From positions 4,936,407 through 5,000,406 of the forward strand of contig CM030932.1 of NCBI GenBank assembly GCA_018136815.1: a stretch of DNA of 64,000 nucleotides. Direction: 5' to 3'. Below are positions 21,983-33,172 of the stretch, piece by piece. The notes beneath the pieces were generated by a model, which did not search any database, had not been told where the DNA came from, and was given only the letters and a program-made list of their open reading frames with translations. Every line of letters starts with the position of its first letter. Within the stretch, counting starts at the first letter, position 1. This DNA is from Isochrysis galbana. Taxonomy: Eukaryota > Haptophyta > Isochrysidales > Isochrysidaceae. Made by a program: the position numbers and the translations under genes.

Positions 21983-22819
21983 TCAGAGACGCTCGGCAGC
22001 GCGGCGAGAGCGGCGGGCACGGGCCTGGCGCTGGAGGGACTCCTTCTGCTTCCGGATCTTCTTGTCGTGGTTGTTCTCGAATGTCTTACGGTTGCGGAGG
22101 ATGCGAAGGTGGCCGACCTGGTTCGTCGCACGCTTCAGGCGCTGGAGAGCCTGACGATAGGTGGCAGGAAACAAAATCTTAGCAAATGTGTCTTGGCAAG
22201 CATCGCTGACTAGGTTGCAGGGCAACCGTCGCGCAATGCCAATGCAGCAAAGGTGGTGCATGTGGGATCAGACATCGTAGCTTAAGAAGCCCTATCGACA
22301 CTGGGTGCCAGAAGTGGCATAATCGGCTAGGCGAAAGGCCTAATGTCGGCCGACAGCCATTCGCCCAGTTTCTCCGACTCGGGCATGAGTCATCATCTCC
22401 TTCGCCCTCATCAGCGAATTTGCATCTGTCAGCGCTTGAGAAATCGCTCCTCTTCGCTTGCAGATCAAAACAATGGGGCGGGGGGCCGGGACGGGGGGGC
22501 CGGGTTCGAGAAGCAGAAGGTTACCCTAGCCAACTCTGATGTTCTTATGCTCCCCTTTGCCTCGTCTGGAAGGAACTCCTCGGGGCTACCCCATCCCCAC
22601 AAGGGCCTTCGCCCTCCCCATGCCGCCCCCACTCACGACTCTAGCGCACTACTTCACCTTCTCGAGCGGCTCTCCGTTTTCGATAGTGATCTCGATGCGC
22701 GTGACCTCCTTCATGAGCGGGGCCTCGCTCCTCGCGAGAGGCGCCGAGGCCAAGCGCGGCGCCATCAGCAGAGCCGAGGCCCCGCTGAGCATGAGGCCCA
22801 CCAGGAAGAGCACGCGCAT
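21983..22819 (-). CDS. RPS21: Plastid-targeted small-subunit ribosomal protein bS21
   Basis: Two exons, 22819-22658 (54 aa) and 22150-21983 (55 aa plus TGA), flank a 507-base GT-AG intron and encode 109 residues. The first 17 residues (MRVLFLVGLMLSGASAL) are a signal peptide, followed by a short basic Ser/Ala region like a transit peptide. The mature part is bS21: VTRIEITIENGEPLEK joined to ALQRLKRATNQVGHLRILRN, then the basic tail KKIRKQKESLQRQARARR. bS21 sits at the small-subunit platform near the anti-Shine-Dalgarno region. The signal peptide points to a secondary plastid rather than the mitochondrion. The start was chosen because it supplies the leader, and the exon 1 donor GTGAAG lies exactly at the conserved LEK. 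Length of the mature domain is normal for bS21. Confidence 0.9.
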
Positions 22820-22959
22820 GGCTGCGGGAGAGCGAGCGAGGGCCGCACTGCGATATACTAGATACTAAAAGAACATGCCGGGGGGACGTAAGAAACCGAG
22901 GCGAGAGCGAAGAGGAGGAGACGATGGTCGCTCTCCCCCTTCCCCCCCCGCCCCTTTCC

Positions 22960-23060
22960 CTTCTCCAGTCTCTCCCCCCCCCCCCCCCCCTCCACGGGGG
23001 CGCAGCCAGCGGGGGGGAGGGGGAGGGGGGGGGGCGGGGGGGGCGGGGGGGGCCACGCTC
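22960..23060 (+). repeat. C-run and G-run block
   Basis: C-rich (22970-22992) then G-rich (23010-23050) sequence upstream of the bS21 start. Could form a quadruplex or hairpin. Confidence 0.65.
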
Positions 23061-23185
23061 AGGGAGAGTTGGGGGGGAGGGGCAGAGCAGAGAGAGATCT
23101 CGCAGCCCCAAGATCGCTGTCCGGGCACGAGGGAAAACAAAAAAACGGGGGGAAGCGCAGCACCGTCCGTTTTACTTTAGGGGTA

Positions 23186-23335
23186 GGCCAAAATATCCAG
23201 TAAAATCCACCCAAATATCCATTTGGGATTTGGGATCTCCAGTTATTATCCGGGCTACTCGCCCAAATATCCAAATATCCAGCCAACTATCTAATGAATG
23301 TCGATTGGATATCCTCCGATCGCCGATCCGCGAGG
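23186..23335 (+). repeat. CAAATATCC-rich element remnant
   Basis: The motif AAATATCC and its complement recur many times in about 120 bases, as in the interior of the small hAT-like elements. I could not find matching ends or a duplication. Confidence 0.4.
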
Positions 23336-23397
23336 CCAACCAGCAATGCTGGCGGCGTGATGGTGATGGGACCAGGACCAGGAGCAAGAGCCTAATA

Positions 23398-23472
23398 AAA
23401 TAAATTATTAATGTTATATCCTAGCCAACCCCACTAGCTAATTGGACACAACTTTTCAGTCCCGGAATCCCG
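23398..23472 (-). repeat. Partner of the repeat at 9262-9331
   Basis: Reverse complement matches 9262-9331 across about 70 bases, in an unrelated neighbourhood. Confidence 0.75.
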
Positions 23473-23939
23473 CCATGCCTGACGAGCCAGGTGTCCGAGT
23501 GGTACCGGGGGGAGAGGGCATTGCCCCCTCCCCTCGATATTTGTCCTCCCCCCAGTGTAAGGCTGTGAATATAGAATATAGTGGCTTGGTACTATATTAC
23601 CAAGGCTACCAACCCCGCACTGGAGCTACTACTATGTAACATAGTAGCACTCGAGCACTACTACTATGTAACATAGTAGCAGTTTTGGCCTACTACCAGT
23701 ACTAAGGGTAGTAGCGGCGGTCGGCGGAGCTCCGTCTCTGTCGTAGTCGTACGTAGAGCTCGGCGGCATGTGTGTAATCTGCAGCACAAATTAGGTGTAT
23801 ATTTTTACATACACATAGCGTGCGCTGGGCGCTGGTTACTATGAAAATGTCGATATGATTCGACACCACACAATCACACCATCACATCTCGTACATACAC
23901 ATAATTAATACACACTTACGACATTTTGAGATAGTCCTC

Positions 23940-24015
23940 GCTCCCACCGCCGCTCTCCCTCTCCCTCGCCCTCGCCCTCGCCCTCGCCCTCGCCCTCCCT
24001 CTCCCTCTCCCTCTC
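23940..24015 (+). repeat. CTCGCC/CTCCCT microsatellite
   Basis: Repeated CTCGCC and CTCCCT hexamers abut the 5' breakpoint of a LINE fragment and keep its reading frame open. Confidence 0.8.
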
Positions 24016-24894
24016 AACACTGGGTACCCGAACGCAGAAGTACCCAAGACGACAATCCACATCACGCAAGACGGCGAATACTTTGCCAAAGAAAACAACA
24101 CGTGGTACGAAGTAGAACTTTCATATCTAGGCACCCCGATTATAGGAGACCGCGCGACGAACGAACCAACGAACCTGGACCCGACCCCACCGGCAAAGTG
24201 GGGAGAGGGCTACAAATCAAACAAAAGGATGGAGTACCCACTCCCAGACGAATACACACTCGATGGCAAAACAGAACTAGACAAAACAGAAGTGAAACAC
24301 TTAACGAAAGCCCTACAGAAGGCTGAGAACAAACGCCGACGGCTCACAGGCCCGGAAAACTGGGAAAAGAGACTTCGGCTACCAGACAACGTATGGGCGC
24401 ACCTCGCTGACATATACACCTCGCCCATGCTTACGGCGAGAGACACGCACCTCCACTACAAGCACATCACGCACAGGCGCATCGCCACGGCAAACAGATT
24501 CGCGGACCGAGAAAGCACATGCCGTTTCTGCAAGGAAGCGGACGAGACCTCCACCCACTTGGGGGAATGTTCGCGTTTAACGAACGTCTTCGACGCTCTA
24601 GATGCGATAGCAAGACACCCTCGACGATTCGATGCGACGAGGGAAGAAATGGCAATCGGAAGACTCTTCCTTTGCCCCGATGGCACGTGCCCCAAAGCAC
24701 TTCCCATACAATACCTGCTGGCATGGAGATACATCATCACGGACTTCTACAGAATACATTACGACAATGCCGTCTTCTCGGAAGAATCGGTGCTAATTCG
24801 CATCATAGAAAGATTTACGAAACTATGCTGCGCCTTCATCTTCGCGAACTCGACGGACGGAGAGCGGGACTTAAGCCGCGCTGTGCCTAGCTAG
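24016..24894 (+). mobile_element. LINE 3' part: C-terminal tail of ORF2
   Basis: An open frame of about 290 residues ends in TAG at 24892. It has PNAEVPKTTIHITQDGEYF, YPLPDEYTLDGK, HLHYKHITHRR and a CCHC-type knuckle (CRFCKEADETSTHLGEC), followed by QYLLAWRYIITDFYRIHYDN. The C-terminal Cys/His knuckle is typical of LINE ORF2 after the reverse transcriptase. The copy at 36201-38187 matches it throughout. It is 5'-truncated and followed by a TGTGTGAG microsatellite, as expected for a LINE insertion. Confidence 0.8.
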
Positions 24895-26496
24895 GGTGCC
24901 GTGTGTGTGAGTGTGTGAGTGTGTACGTGTGTACTATGTGTGGGTGTCCGAGTCGCACGTGACATGTGACCACAATTATGAGTACGGTATACGGTATAAT
25001 GGTATCATGTATTGTACCAATACCAACCAATGAGCCGATGCCGCGCCCATAGCCGCCTATAGCCTTACTATAGCCTATGGATAGCGCCGTTGCCGTGTCG
25101 CCGTGCGCCATCGGTGCTGCCGTGCCGCCCCGCTTCGCGCCGCCCCGCGTCGCGCCGCCGCGCGCGGCGCACTGTCTTTCTCTAGGGGCCTCTAGAAAGA
25201 CGGTATTATACGGCTGTCTTTCTTCCCCGAAGAAAGACACTGTACACTGTCTCTGTCTTTCACATGTAGGACTAGGAGTGCAGAGTGCACACCTCAAAGG
25301 GCGGTCGTGCGGTCGTATGCGAAAAATAAAACTATATTTTGACCATGAGCCATGAGTAGGGCGGTCAAACAAGGGCTTTTTAACTATTAGTAAGGGCTGG
25401 GCTGCATTTTTTAACAGTGGCGCGATGCCCAATAAAAACCTCCAGGGGGGGGGGCACCTGCCACCTGCTACTACGAAAATACGAAAATCTTCGCCAAGAA
25501 ATGGTGCGATTGTCGATTGTGCGATTCGCGATTCGCCCCCCCGCTCCCTCCTCCGTCGTCACGCGCGCTCACTCTCTACCCGTAAATAAAGAATTTGCGG
25601 TCGCCCCCGCGAGGGGATCGGTTCCTTTACATCTAAGCTACATTTGGCATTTGATTCCCGCCCGATGCAGCAGCAGCAGCGCCGTCAAGGCCACAAGCCA
25701 CAAGGCCATGAGGCCATGGACTGTAGTTAACTATCAACGTTGGGGGGTACTAGTTAGTTTGGCTATGTATGACGTAAGTCGTAAGTTTAAGTTTCGTAAA
25801 TTTTTTGTCGAATTTGGGTGGTCAATCGAAATCGATTTTTTTGACCAAAATTTGGATGTCGTATGCTGTAGCTGTTGTACCCACGAGCGCACTGCCTACT
25901 CTGTAAGTGTAGGTGCGCTAATATGGCAATTATCTACTAGATATCTAGCCTTCGACCGATTGCTATCCACCTAGATATAGATAGTGCATTGGCGCTATCC
26001 ACCTAGATAGAAATAGTGAAAAAGCGGCCTAGATAGGTAGATATCTAGATATCTGGGTATCTAGTTCCACGCCTTACTTGGGGGTCTGCGAGGGGGGAGA
26101 TTTGAAGGTGAAAGGGTGCATAGGTGTATGTGTCCGTGGCATCAGCACGCGTCAAGGCGTACGAGCAAGTGCGCTGAGGATTGTCGTGATAGTACCGGGC
26201 TAGTGGGAGTAGTGGTACTAACGCTCAATTATTTGCTATTATTATATTGTCCTTATAGCTAGCTAGTGGTAGTAGCCTGAATCTTAGGATTTTTTTAGTG
26301 GTAGTACCCTGAATCTTCAGATGTTTTTTTAGTTGTCAAATGTAAAAAAGAAAAAACGATGAATCTTAATCTTGGGCAAAGAGCAGGAGAAAGCGTGCCA
26401 TAGCACCGTGTTGCCTAGGTAAGTGCCAAGTCATGTGTACTCGATAAAGTATACGACGACCTCGCCGGTGGACATGACGTCCATCGTCGGGCGGCA
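24895..26496. other. Repeat-rich intergenic region
   Basis: Contains a GTGTGAG microsatellite (24900-24945), CTGTCTTTC repeats ending TCTTTCACATGTAGG (25150-25269, like the 3' end of the intron-type element at 20405), a GGGCGGTCAAAC block (25360), palindromic AGATATCTAGATATCT-like sequence (25930-26070) and the repeat partner at 26157-26236. No gene seen. Confidence 0.55.
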
Positions 26497-28653
26497 TCAT
26501 TTGAGCTGGAGATCCGAAGCAACAATTACCGTGGTCACATCGGGTTCAAGTAGAGCCGGCGCAGGCCATGACTCAGCAGATCTATGACTTGGATGTGTTG
26601 ATTGCTCATTTGGGGAAGGTAGGGACTGGTTCGACGATCGGCTGTTGATCAATTCGGAGGACTCCTGCATGGCTGTTGGTTCGAGGGAGGCGTAGGCTTC
26701 CGAGTGCCCTCCAAGGCGCGCAGACGCTGGCCTGAGCAGCGAACCCTGCGCGGACTCTGAGAGGCCGATCCCAACCCGTGGGGACTCTAACTCTATGTGC
26801 GAGAGCCCAATCGGCCCGGTGCTTTCTGCACGCATCCCGAGCGCAAGATTAGATTGCATTGCGCGCTCAATGTCATAGAAAATCGGCTTCCCAGCATAGG
26901 CACGAGCGTAGGAACTGGATATGTGCGCATTCATCCCACCGAACCCGCGAGGCCTGCAACAACAACAGTACAATAAGACGCCGACCAAGAGCAGAGTGAT
27001 GAGCACTGTTGCCAACGACGCAACGATAGCTATGAGGACAACGTTGGCGTTGCTGGCTCCTGCCGGATCGCCCGGCGGTGGCGAGGATGGCGATGTGCCG
27101 CCGCTTGAAGGCGGCGGAGAGGCGATTGTACGTATATCTTCGAAGGAGACGGCATCGGCGGGCACACCGAGCGCAGAGGCTAGGGCTTGGCGTGTCGAGA
27201 GGCTGGATGTTTGAACAGCAATGTCCGAATCCGAGGAAGAATCCGCGATGGCGATGTTCAACGCCACTGACAACTTTCGGAGGCGCGGTCCCTCGACGAT
27301 CTGCACTGGCGCATTCAGCTCATACGCAAGGGCGTCTTCGGTTAGCGCAGGTGCAACTGGTGAGTCGCCATCTGCCACGATCGTTGTGACCTCAATCTCG
27401 GTCACTTTTATTCTCTGCACAAGTCGACGGCCGTCGCCAGCAGAGACGACTCGAGCCTGGCAGCCGCCAGTCCCCTGGCAGATGAGCACACTGGCAGCAT
27501 CAGCCAAGGCTTCCGGCGAGATGTCGCTGCCGGGAATGATGCGAAAGCGTGAGAATTGGCGAGCAGTGGCTGCAGTCGACCACCACGAATCGGTTCGAAC
27601 GGCTGCCAAAATGGCTTGGCTATCGATGACAATTGTGTGGCCCGCGCCAATGAGGTCAGCGCCAAACACGGCCTCGATGTTGCGTACCACAGAAGCTGGG
27701 GGCGGCTTTGACGACGGAGTCGGAGACGGAGGGGGAAACGACGATGAAGATGGAGGAGACGGCGACGTTATCAACGTTGGTGGCAACGGCGCACTGGGCG
27801 ACGGTGGTGTGAGCGGTTGGATTTCAACGGGTAGCGATGGCACCGGTGACGGTGGAGAGTTGGGCGGTGGCGAAGCGGATGGTGAACGGGGCGGTGATTC
27901 CGGGGGGTATGGGGGCAGCGCGGGAATCAGAGGCGATGGGAATGGCGGAGGTGCTGGCGGTGTTTGCGGTGACGGCAATCTTCCGGGCAGAGGTGGCATG
28001 GCTGGCGTTGCTGGGGGCGATGGGGACGGCGACGGTTTAGACGGCACAGCGGGCGGTGGCGGTGGCAAGGGGAGCAAGGCTGGGCTGGGAGGTGAGGGCG
28101 AAGGGCGTTCTGGCGAGGGCGGTGGGGCGACCCACGGGGGAGGTGGTGAAGGGAGTGGCATGGGCGGCCACGGTGCGGGCGAGGGTGGAGGTGAGTATGG
28201 GAATGGTAGGGGAGGGGCAGGTGCGGGCGAGGGTGGAGGTGAGTATGGGAATGGTAGGGGAGGGGCAGGTGCGGGCGAGGGTGGAGGTGGGTATGGGAAA
28301 GGTAGGGGAGGGGCAGGTGTGGGAGTCGGTGGAAGAGGCATGTGAATCGGCGGAGAAGGTGTGGGCATTGGCGGGTATGGCGTGGGGATTGGCGGGTATG
28401 GCGTGGGGATTGGCGGGACTGAGGAGATGGACGGTAGCGACATGTGGCAGCCGAGGCGAGGGCTCTGGCTTAAGGCAAAGGGCTCGTGGCGAAGGGTGGG
28501 CAAGGGGGAGGGTAGATGCGGAGGCCAACGCAGGTGAGCGAGCGCTGCGGCGACCCCGTCGAGAGAACAGGGGACGAGGAGAGAGAGAGGAGGAGTATGG
28601 GACTTGCTACGGACTCTCTCACGGCCGCCCCTCTCTACTTTCCTGCTGTGCAT
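26497..28653 (-). CDS. Proline-rich single-pass membrane protein
   Basis: One frame of 718 residues from the ATG at 28653. Residues about 70-345 are Pro/Ser-rich, with PPIPTPYPP and three near-identical 48-base units encoding PPLPFPYSPPPSPAPA, as in hydroxyproline-rich cell-surface proteins. Residues about 350-530 form a globular region with a SEA-like pattern (RTDSWWSTAATARQFSRFRI, then strands such as VTEIEVTTIVADGDSPV). A second Pro/Ser linker leads to the membrane segment NVVLIAIVASLATVLITLLL and a CCCCRPRGF juxtamembrane motif. About 140 cytoplasmic residues follow. The N-terminus has no clear signal peptide, so a 5' exon may be missing. Likely a wall- or scale-associated surface protein; no substrate can be inferred. 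Confidence 0.7.
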   Translation of the reverse strand: MHSRKVERGGRERVRSKSHTPPLSLLVPCSLDGVAAALAHLRWPPHLPSPLPTLRHEPFALSQSPRLGCHMSLPSISSVPPIPTPYPPIPTPYPPMPTPSPPIHMPLPPTPTPAPPLPFPYPPPPSPAPAPPLPFPYSPPPSPAPAPPLPFPYSPPPSPAPWPPMPLPSPPPPWVAPPPSPERPSPSPPSPALLPLPPPPPAVPSKPSPSPSPPATPAMPPLPGRLPSPQTPPAPPPFPSPLIPALPPYPPESPPRSPSASPPPNSPPSPVPSLPVEIQPLTPPSPSAPLPPTLITSPSPPSSSSFPPPSPTPSSKPPPASVVRNIEAVFGADLIGAGHTIVIDSQAILAAVRTDSWWSTAATARQFSRFRIIPGSDISPEALADAASVLICQGTGGCQARVVSAGDGRRLVQRIKVTEIEVTTIVADGDSPVAPALTEDALAYELNAPVQIVEGPRLRKLSVALNIAIADSSSDSDIAVQTSSLSTRQALASALGVPADAVSFEDIRTIASPPPSSGGTSPSSPPPGDPAGASNANVVLIAIVASLATVLITLLLVGVLLYCCCCRPRGFGGMNAHISSSYARAYAGKPIFYDIERAMQSNLALGMRAESTGPIGLSHIELESPRVGIGLSESAQGSLLRPASARLGGHSEAYASLEPTAMQESSELINSRSSNQSLPSPNEQSTHPSHRSAESWPAPALLEPDVTTVIVASDLQLK

Positions 28654-29094
28654 GTACGTTTATTAACTTATTCAGCTTGTTTCTTCTCTCTCTCTCTCCC
28701 CCTCTTTCGCGCTGCCTCTCTCCAACTCGATCTCCGCCGCTGGGAGAGAGACAACGGGACGTGTAGGAGTAAAGAATAAACAAGTGCCAACTTGCCAACG
28801 TTCCCCGCGCTCTTTCTCTTTCTTGGTCCCACTTCCACTTAAAAAATCGTTTCTTCCTCCTTAACAAAGGGAGACCCCCAGGCTGATGATAGTAGTCATA
28901 GGGTTCGTACGTTTCATCTCTTATCTGGTTAATAGAAAACTGGACCATTCTGGGACCACAGGGTAGCTTCTCCAATTCTGGGACCGTGGGACGGCGGGCG
29001 CCGCGCGTTCAACTCCCCTACTCTAGTAGTACTCTTAGAATCCACATCGAGCATCTAGAACGAACGACCTCCCTACACCCAGCAGGTAAACTTG
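28654..29094. other. Upstream flank of the proline-rich gene
   Basis: CT-rich stretch (28685-28745) and a short inverted repeat around GGACCATTCTGGGACCACAG (28943-28985). No gene seen. Confidence 0.5.
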
Positions 29095-29290
29095 ATACTA
29101 CAATATTCTTACCGCACACACGGCCGTGGGCCCACTGCACACGTAGCATACTTTATACTTTCTACACCACCTCTCCCTCTCCCCCGGCCCTTTCCCCCCC
29201 GCCATCAGGCGGCTCCCACCGTGCACTAGGAGTACTAGGGGCTAGGGGATTAGGTAGGGTGAAGGTGAAGGGCTTAGATATGGTCCGGTG
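29095..29290 (-). repeat. LINE/SINE 3'-tail copy
   Basis: Reverse complement ends GTGTGCGGTAAGAATATTGT, matching the tail family at 18625 and 41335. The opening GGGCTTAGATATGGTCCGGT block also matches 30230 and 34460. Confidence 0.65.
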
Positions 29291-29607
29291 GCCGGTGGCC
29301 CGCGCCACCCCCACGGTCCACGGTGATATCCGTTCCCCCCTTCCCCTGCCCCTTCAGCCCCTTCCCCCTTCCTCCTATGCCTACCGGGCTGGCGGCGAAG
29401 GCATTCCTGGTGCTGGGGGCGGCGATGATGACCCGTCGGGAGGTCGGGAGGCGCCCAAGCGGGCGACGGGCGACGGGCGAGAGTGGCGGCGGCGGCGGTA
29501 TCAATGGCGATGGCGTGACGGATCGAGCATGACCATTGAGGTCGTTTGCCTTATATTCATTTGGTATTTGGTACCCCCCGACCCCCCGAACACCCACACA
29601 TACACAC

Positions 29608-29720
29608 CCTCTGTTTTTCGGTGAGCGGAGCCCTCGCTCCGCCCACCCCCTTCTCCGCGCTCTCTCTCCCCTCTCCTGCGGCACGCGCGATGGCGCGCCT
29701 GCGGCAGGCATGCAGCTGCC
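29608..29720 (-). repeat. Non-autonomous retroelement body fragment
   Basis: Matches the CGGTGAGCGGAGC..CTCGCTCCGCCCACC part of the full elements at 30073 and 33864. Directly after it a minus-strand open stretch (29735-29850, encoding ECSLTEAQRALLNAI) looks like the remnant of an unidentified coding exon. Confidence 0.55.
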
Positions 29721-30072
29721 CATTGGCGGCAGCGTACGCGCTGCTTCTGGGACGGCGACAATTGCTCATCGGGATCGATGGTGATAGCGTTCAGGAGCGC
29801 GCGCTGCGCCTCGGTGAGCGAGCACTCGGGGTCGTCTCCGTCACCGGCGACCGTCGACCGCGCCTCGTGTAGCTTGCTTGTACTCGATGTGGGCCGACGC
29901 CACCGGCGAATACGCAGGAAGGGTTACAGGTTACAGTTACAGGACGTCCCATGCATCCAAGCGAAGCTTTTGACCGAGAATGAGAGAAAGCAGAGAATTA
30001 TAACGATAAATACAGAATGACGAAGAGAAGAGAGAAGAGCGAAGCCTAACGAGTGTCGATTCGCGAATGCGA

Positions 30073-30840
30073 CACATTAATTTCTTAATAGTCTCACCGC
30101 ACACGCGGCCGTGGGCCCTCTACTTTCTACTCACGCAGCAAACCTTTCTACACCCCCTCTCTCCCGGCCCTTTCCCCCCCCGCCATCAGGCGACTCCCCC
30201 CGTGCACTACTAGGGGGATAGGGGAAAAGGGCTTAGATATGGTCGGTGGCCCGCGCCCCCCCCCCGGTGATCCGTTCCCCCCTTCCTCCTATGCCTACCG
30301 GACTGGCGGCGTCCTCAGTCCCGACTTCTCCTGTAAACAGGTGCGGGACTTACATATTTTCCGGTGAGCGGAGCTCTCGCTCCGCCCACCCCCTTCTCCG
30401 CGCTCTCTCTCCCCTCTCCTGCAGGCACGCGCGATGGCGCGCCTGCGACAGGCCTGCAGCTGCCTCTGGAGACAGACCCCTCGAGGCTCCTGGAGGCCAG
30501 CTCAGGGGGCAGAGGAGGCTGGGGCTGGGCCCTAGACTCCCCTGCCTCTCCCTCGCCGGCGCTCCTGGGCCTCAGGGGCCCCCACTCTGCACCTGTCTGC
30601 CTGTCGAACAGGGGGGGAGGGGGGGTTGGAGCGATGGGCTGGCCACGAGGGGCGAGGGGCCAGGACGCGCGAATCAGGCGAGCCTGTCAGGGAGAGAGTG
30701 GGTCAGCATGGCAGTGGCCTCCTGGCAAGCCATCAGTCATGCCAGGAGAGTGGGTGGTTCCTCCCCCATGGCAGGGGAGGAGTGGAGAGAGGGGGAGGCT
30801 CGTGCCCCCCCATGGGCGAACTAAGTATAAACTTAGTTGG
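30073..30840 (-). mobile_element. Full-length non-autonomous retroelement, 768 bp
   Basis: Flanked by an 11-bp direct repeat CGCGAATGCGA (30062-30072, 30841-30851). On the minus strand it starts with the hairpin CCAACTAAGTTTATACTTAG, then GCCCATGGGG. Its 3' end is GCGGTGAGACTATTAAGAAA. There is no long conserved ORF. The 3' tail is shared with LINE-derived tails, so I read it as a SINE-like element moved by the LINE. The second full copy is at 33864-34621. Confidence 0.75.
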
Positions 30841-30851
30841 CGCGAATGCGA

Positions 30852-31689
30852 ATGCGACACAGATGCACGAGAGCGGCTGCTGCTCGAGTTGGTGCTGCCC
30901 AGCGAGCTATCGGAGTGATCGGAAGGTGAGGGGGAGGAGGGAGACGGGTCTCGCGCGCTCTTCCCCGTGCGTCCGCCGCGGCGGTCATGGCGGCTGGGCC
31001 CCTCAGAGAGACTGCGAGAGCCATCCATCATTTGAAATGATTTCCATTTGTGACGATCGTCCCGCACTGCGAGCGCGGTGTACGCCCCCCCCGAGAAGGG
31101 GGAGCACCTGCTGGCCGCCCTTGACACAGGTGGAGGTGGTGGATGAGAGGAGGACCTGGCTCGGTGGCGCGAGGAGAGCCTATCCAACAGCTGGTCCAGC
31201 AGCTCATTGGGGAAGACTTGGTCTCGGTCTCCTTCAGGAGTCAGGAGGCTCCCCAGTCCCCAGCGGGTGACTCGGGCTCAGGGCTGCGAGTCTCTCCGCC
31301 CGAGTCTCCTGAAGTCTCCTCGTGTTCCTCCTCCCCACTCGGGGAGCTGGCTGCTGTACCCTCCATGGGCTCCACAGCCTCCTCCTCCACCACCAACACC
31401 AGAGGAGAATTGGTGGCCTTCCTGCTTCCTGCGAGTAGCGGAGCGAGCTGCAGGGCCACCCTTCGGCATAGCGCTGCCGGGGACGGAGCCGGTGCTTGTG
31501 GGGCACCGGCGGAGGGGCCGTGCGCGGCCTGCTCTCCACTAGGAGAGGGCTCCGTCGCTGGCGAGGGGCCGCCGAAGAGGCGGCGCCGGGGTCAGCGACA
31601 GAGCGAAAGCCGCGAGAGAAGTCTAGAAGCCGATAGCAGTGCGAACGTGGGTTACTGTTAAACCCCACATATCTCTGTGTGTTGTCGGC
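30852..31689. other. Open frames on both strands, no firm gene
   Basis: Plus-strand Ser/Pro-rich (31143-31661) and minus-strand acidic (31241-31459) frames overlap. Either could be an exon, but nothing decides between them. Confidence 0.35.
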
Positions 31690-32582
31690 CAGCGCGACAT
31701 CCACAAGGCGGCAGGCGGCGCGGGCACGTCCCCCGCTCCACGCGCGTCGGGAGGGCTGCGGCGGCGGCTTACGGCGGTGACTGGGTGCTCGAGCTGCGCA
31801 CGTCGCTCGCAGCGGCGATGAGCCCGTTTACGAGCGAAGGAGACGGGCTGTTTACATGTAGCACGACTAGCCTGAGCGAGCGTGAAGTGTACGCCGCGTT
31901 CCAGGATGAGCATGGCGATGCCATCCGCGACCTCACAGATGATGCGAAAATCCTGTTTAAGGTGATCACAGCAGTTCCCCTCTCTATATCCCCATGCCAT
32001 GAGAGAGGAAATGGGCGCGGAGCACATTCATGGCTCTCCCATCTTCTGGATGAGCTCTTCCGATGACGCCAACGCGCACAACTGCTGCTCTTATGCTCCA
32101 ACAGGTGAGCATCGACGACAACACACCACTCAAGCCGGGTCAAAAGCACACGCTAGTATACGCGGGTATCTCCCACACTGCCAAGCTGTCTCAGCTACTC
32201 CAGCTCTTCAACAAAAAATACTGCAAAGGCGCCAATCAGGAAGGTGTGTAGCTGCCGCCAGAGACTTGATCCATTGGTGGCACCGGGCAAACACCACCTT
32301 ACGTTATTCTGATCTGGACCTCTTCGCCACCCTCGTGGCTGCTCGGCGGCTCTCATGCGAATGATGGGCTCTGCTCATCCAGTTCGTCCGATCATCCGTG
32401 TAGATGCCACCATTACTGTTAACGTTTCACCATTTGCCCATCTTCATTCAGGTGCCTTCCTTCTCACCAGCGGTTATGCGTTGAAACCGGACAAGTCATG
32501 TGGCGGAGTATTCATGCAGCACGGTCTAGAGATCACCTTCCACACTGTTGTCGACTTCACTAGGCTCGCTTACGCGGCTTGA
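31690..32582 (+). CDS. Unknown spliced gene, 5' end unresolved
   Basis: Three exons fit together: one ending at 31961 (AAG then GTGATC), 32105-32243, and 32383-32582 with TGA. Phases agree (0, then 1). The joined product reads WVLELRTSLAAAMSPFTSEG and REVYAAFQDEHGDAIRDLTD, then VSIDDNTPLKPGQKHTLVYA and LSQLLQLFNKKYCKGANQ, and ends VRPIIRVDATITVNVSPFAH and GVFMQHGLEITFHTVVDF. No stop interrupts about 200 residues and amino-acid use looks natural. I do not recognise the family. The first exon has no ATG in a good position (the frame opens after a stop near 31660), so a 5' exon is missing from the model; the 31690 start is approximate. Confidence 0.55.
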
Positions 32583-32818
32583 TTCTCGACAACGTAGATG
32601 AACATACATTGGCTTTTGCTGGAATTTCTAAAAACGTTGCTTTTGTCAGTTGTTAGTCCAACGCCATCCATAAATATCTTTTCAAAATAACCGCTACTTG
32701 CACAGCGCGAGCCTTTCAGGCCCACTAGGCGGCTTGCGAAACCTGAGATTGCCTCTCGCCCAATAGGATGCGAGGAAGAGAGAACACTGGTTGCGATCCA
32801 ACTCGACGGAAAGATGTA

Positions 32819-32965
32819 TTAATGAGCGGAGGAATCGGCCCAGTCCAACGCGACCGACAATGCCACACACAGTACGATGAAGAAGACGGGCACGATGATG
32901 TCGAGGAGCAGTGTGAAGTTGCTGAGTTTTCCCCATTTTCGGTCGATGCGCTCGTCGTCGTACAT
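32819..32965 (-). CDS. Small membrane-anchored protein or last exon
   Basis: A 48-residue frame from the ATG at 32965 to TAA: a charged N-terminus (YDDERIDRKWGKLSNF) followed by one strongly hydrophobic segment (LLLDIIVPVFFIVLCVALSV) and a short acidic tail. It could be a complete small tail-anchored protein or the terminal exon of a longer gene, since a TAG that could serve as an acceptor lies just upstream. No homolog recognised. Confidence 0.4.
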   Translation of the reverse strand: MYDDERIDRKWGKLSNFTLLLDIIVPVFFIVLCVALSVALDWADSSAH

Positions 32966-33172
32966 TGCGCCTACCCGCTACCCGTCTACCCGTCGTGGCG
33001 TCGTGGCTGCTTCGGTGTCGAAAAAAAAAGCGCGCCACAGGCCCAACGCGGCGGTGCTGCGCTCAGCAGAAGACGGCCTCACCGGTTGTCCTGCACTGGC
33101 TGTTGACGGCCACGCCGCAGCACTACTTGAGGCCGGTGAGTGTGCACATGCATGACATGTTGTTCTCGTCGC

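Noticed and set aside
23186..23335. Third GATGGGA-type hAT MITE
   Set aside because: Motif-dense like the others, but no inverted ends or 8-bp duplication could be found.
27221..28345. 374-residue Gly-rich plus-strand frame
   Set aside because: It is the antisense of the proline-rich region of the gene at 26497-28653; GGN-rich antisense of CCN codons is expected.
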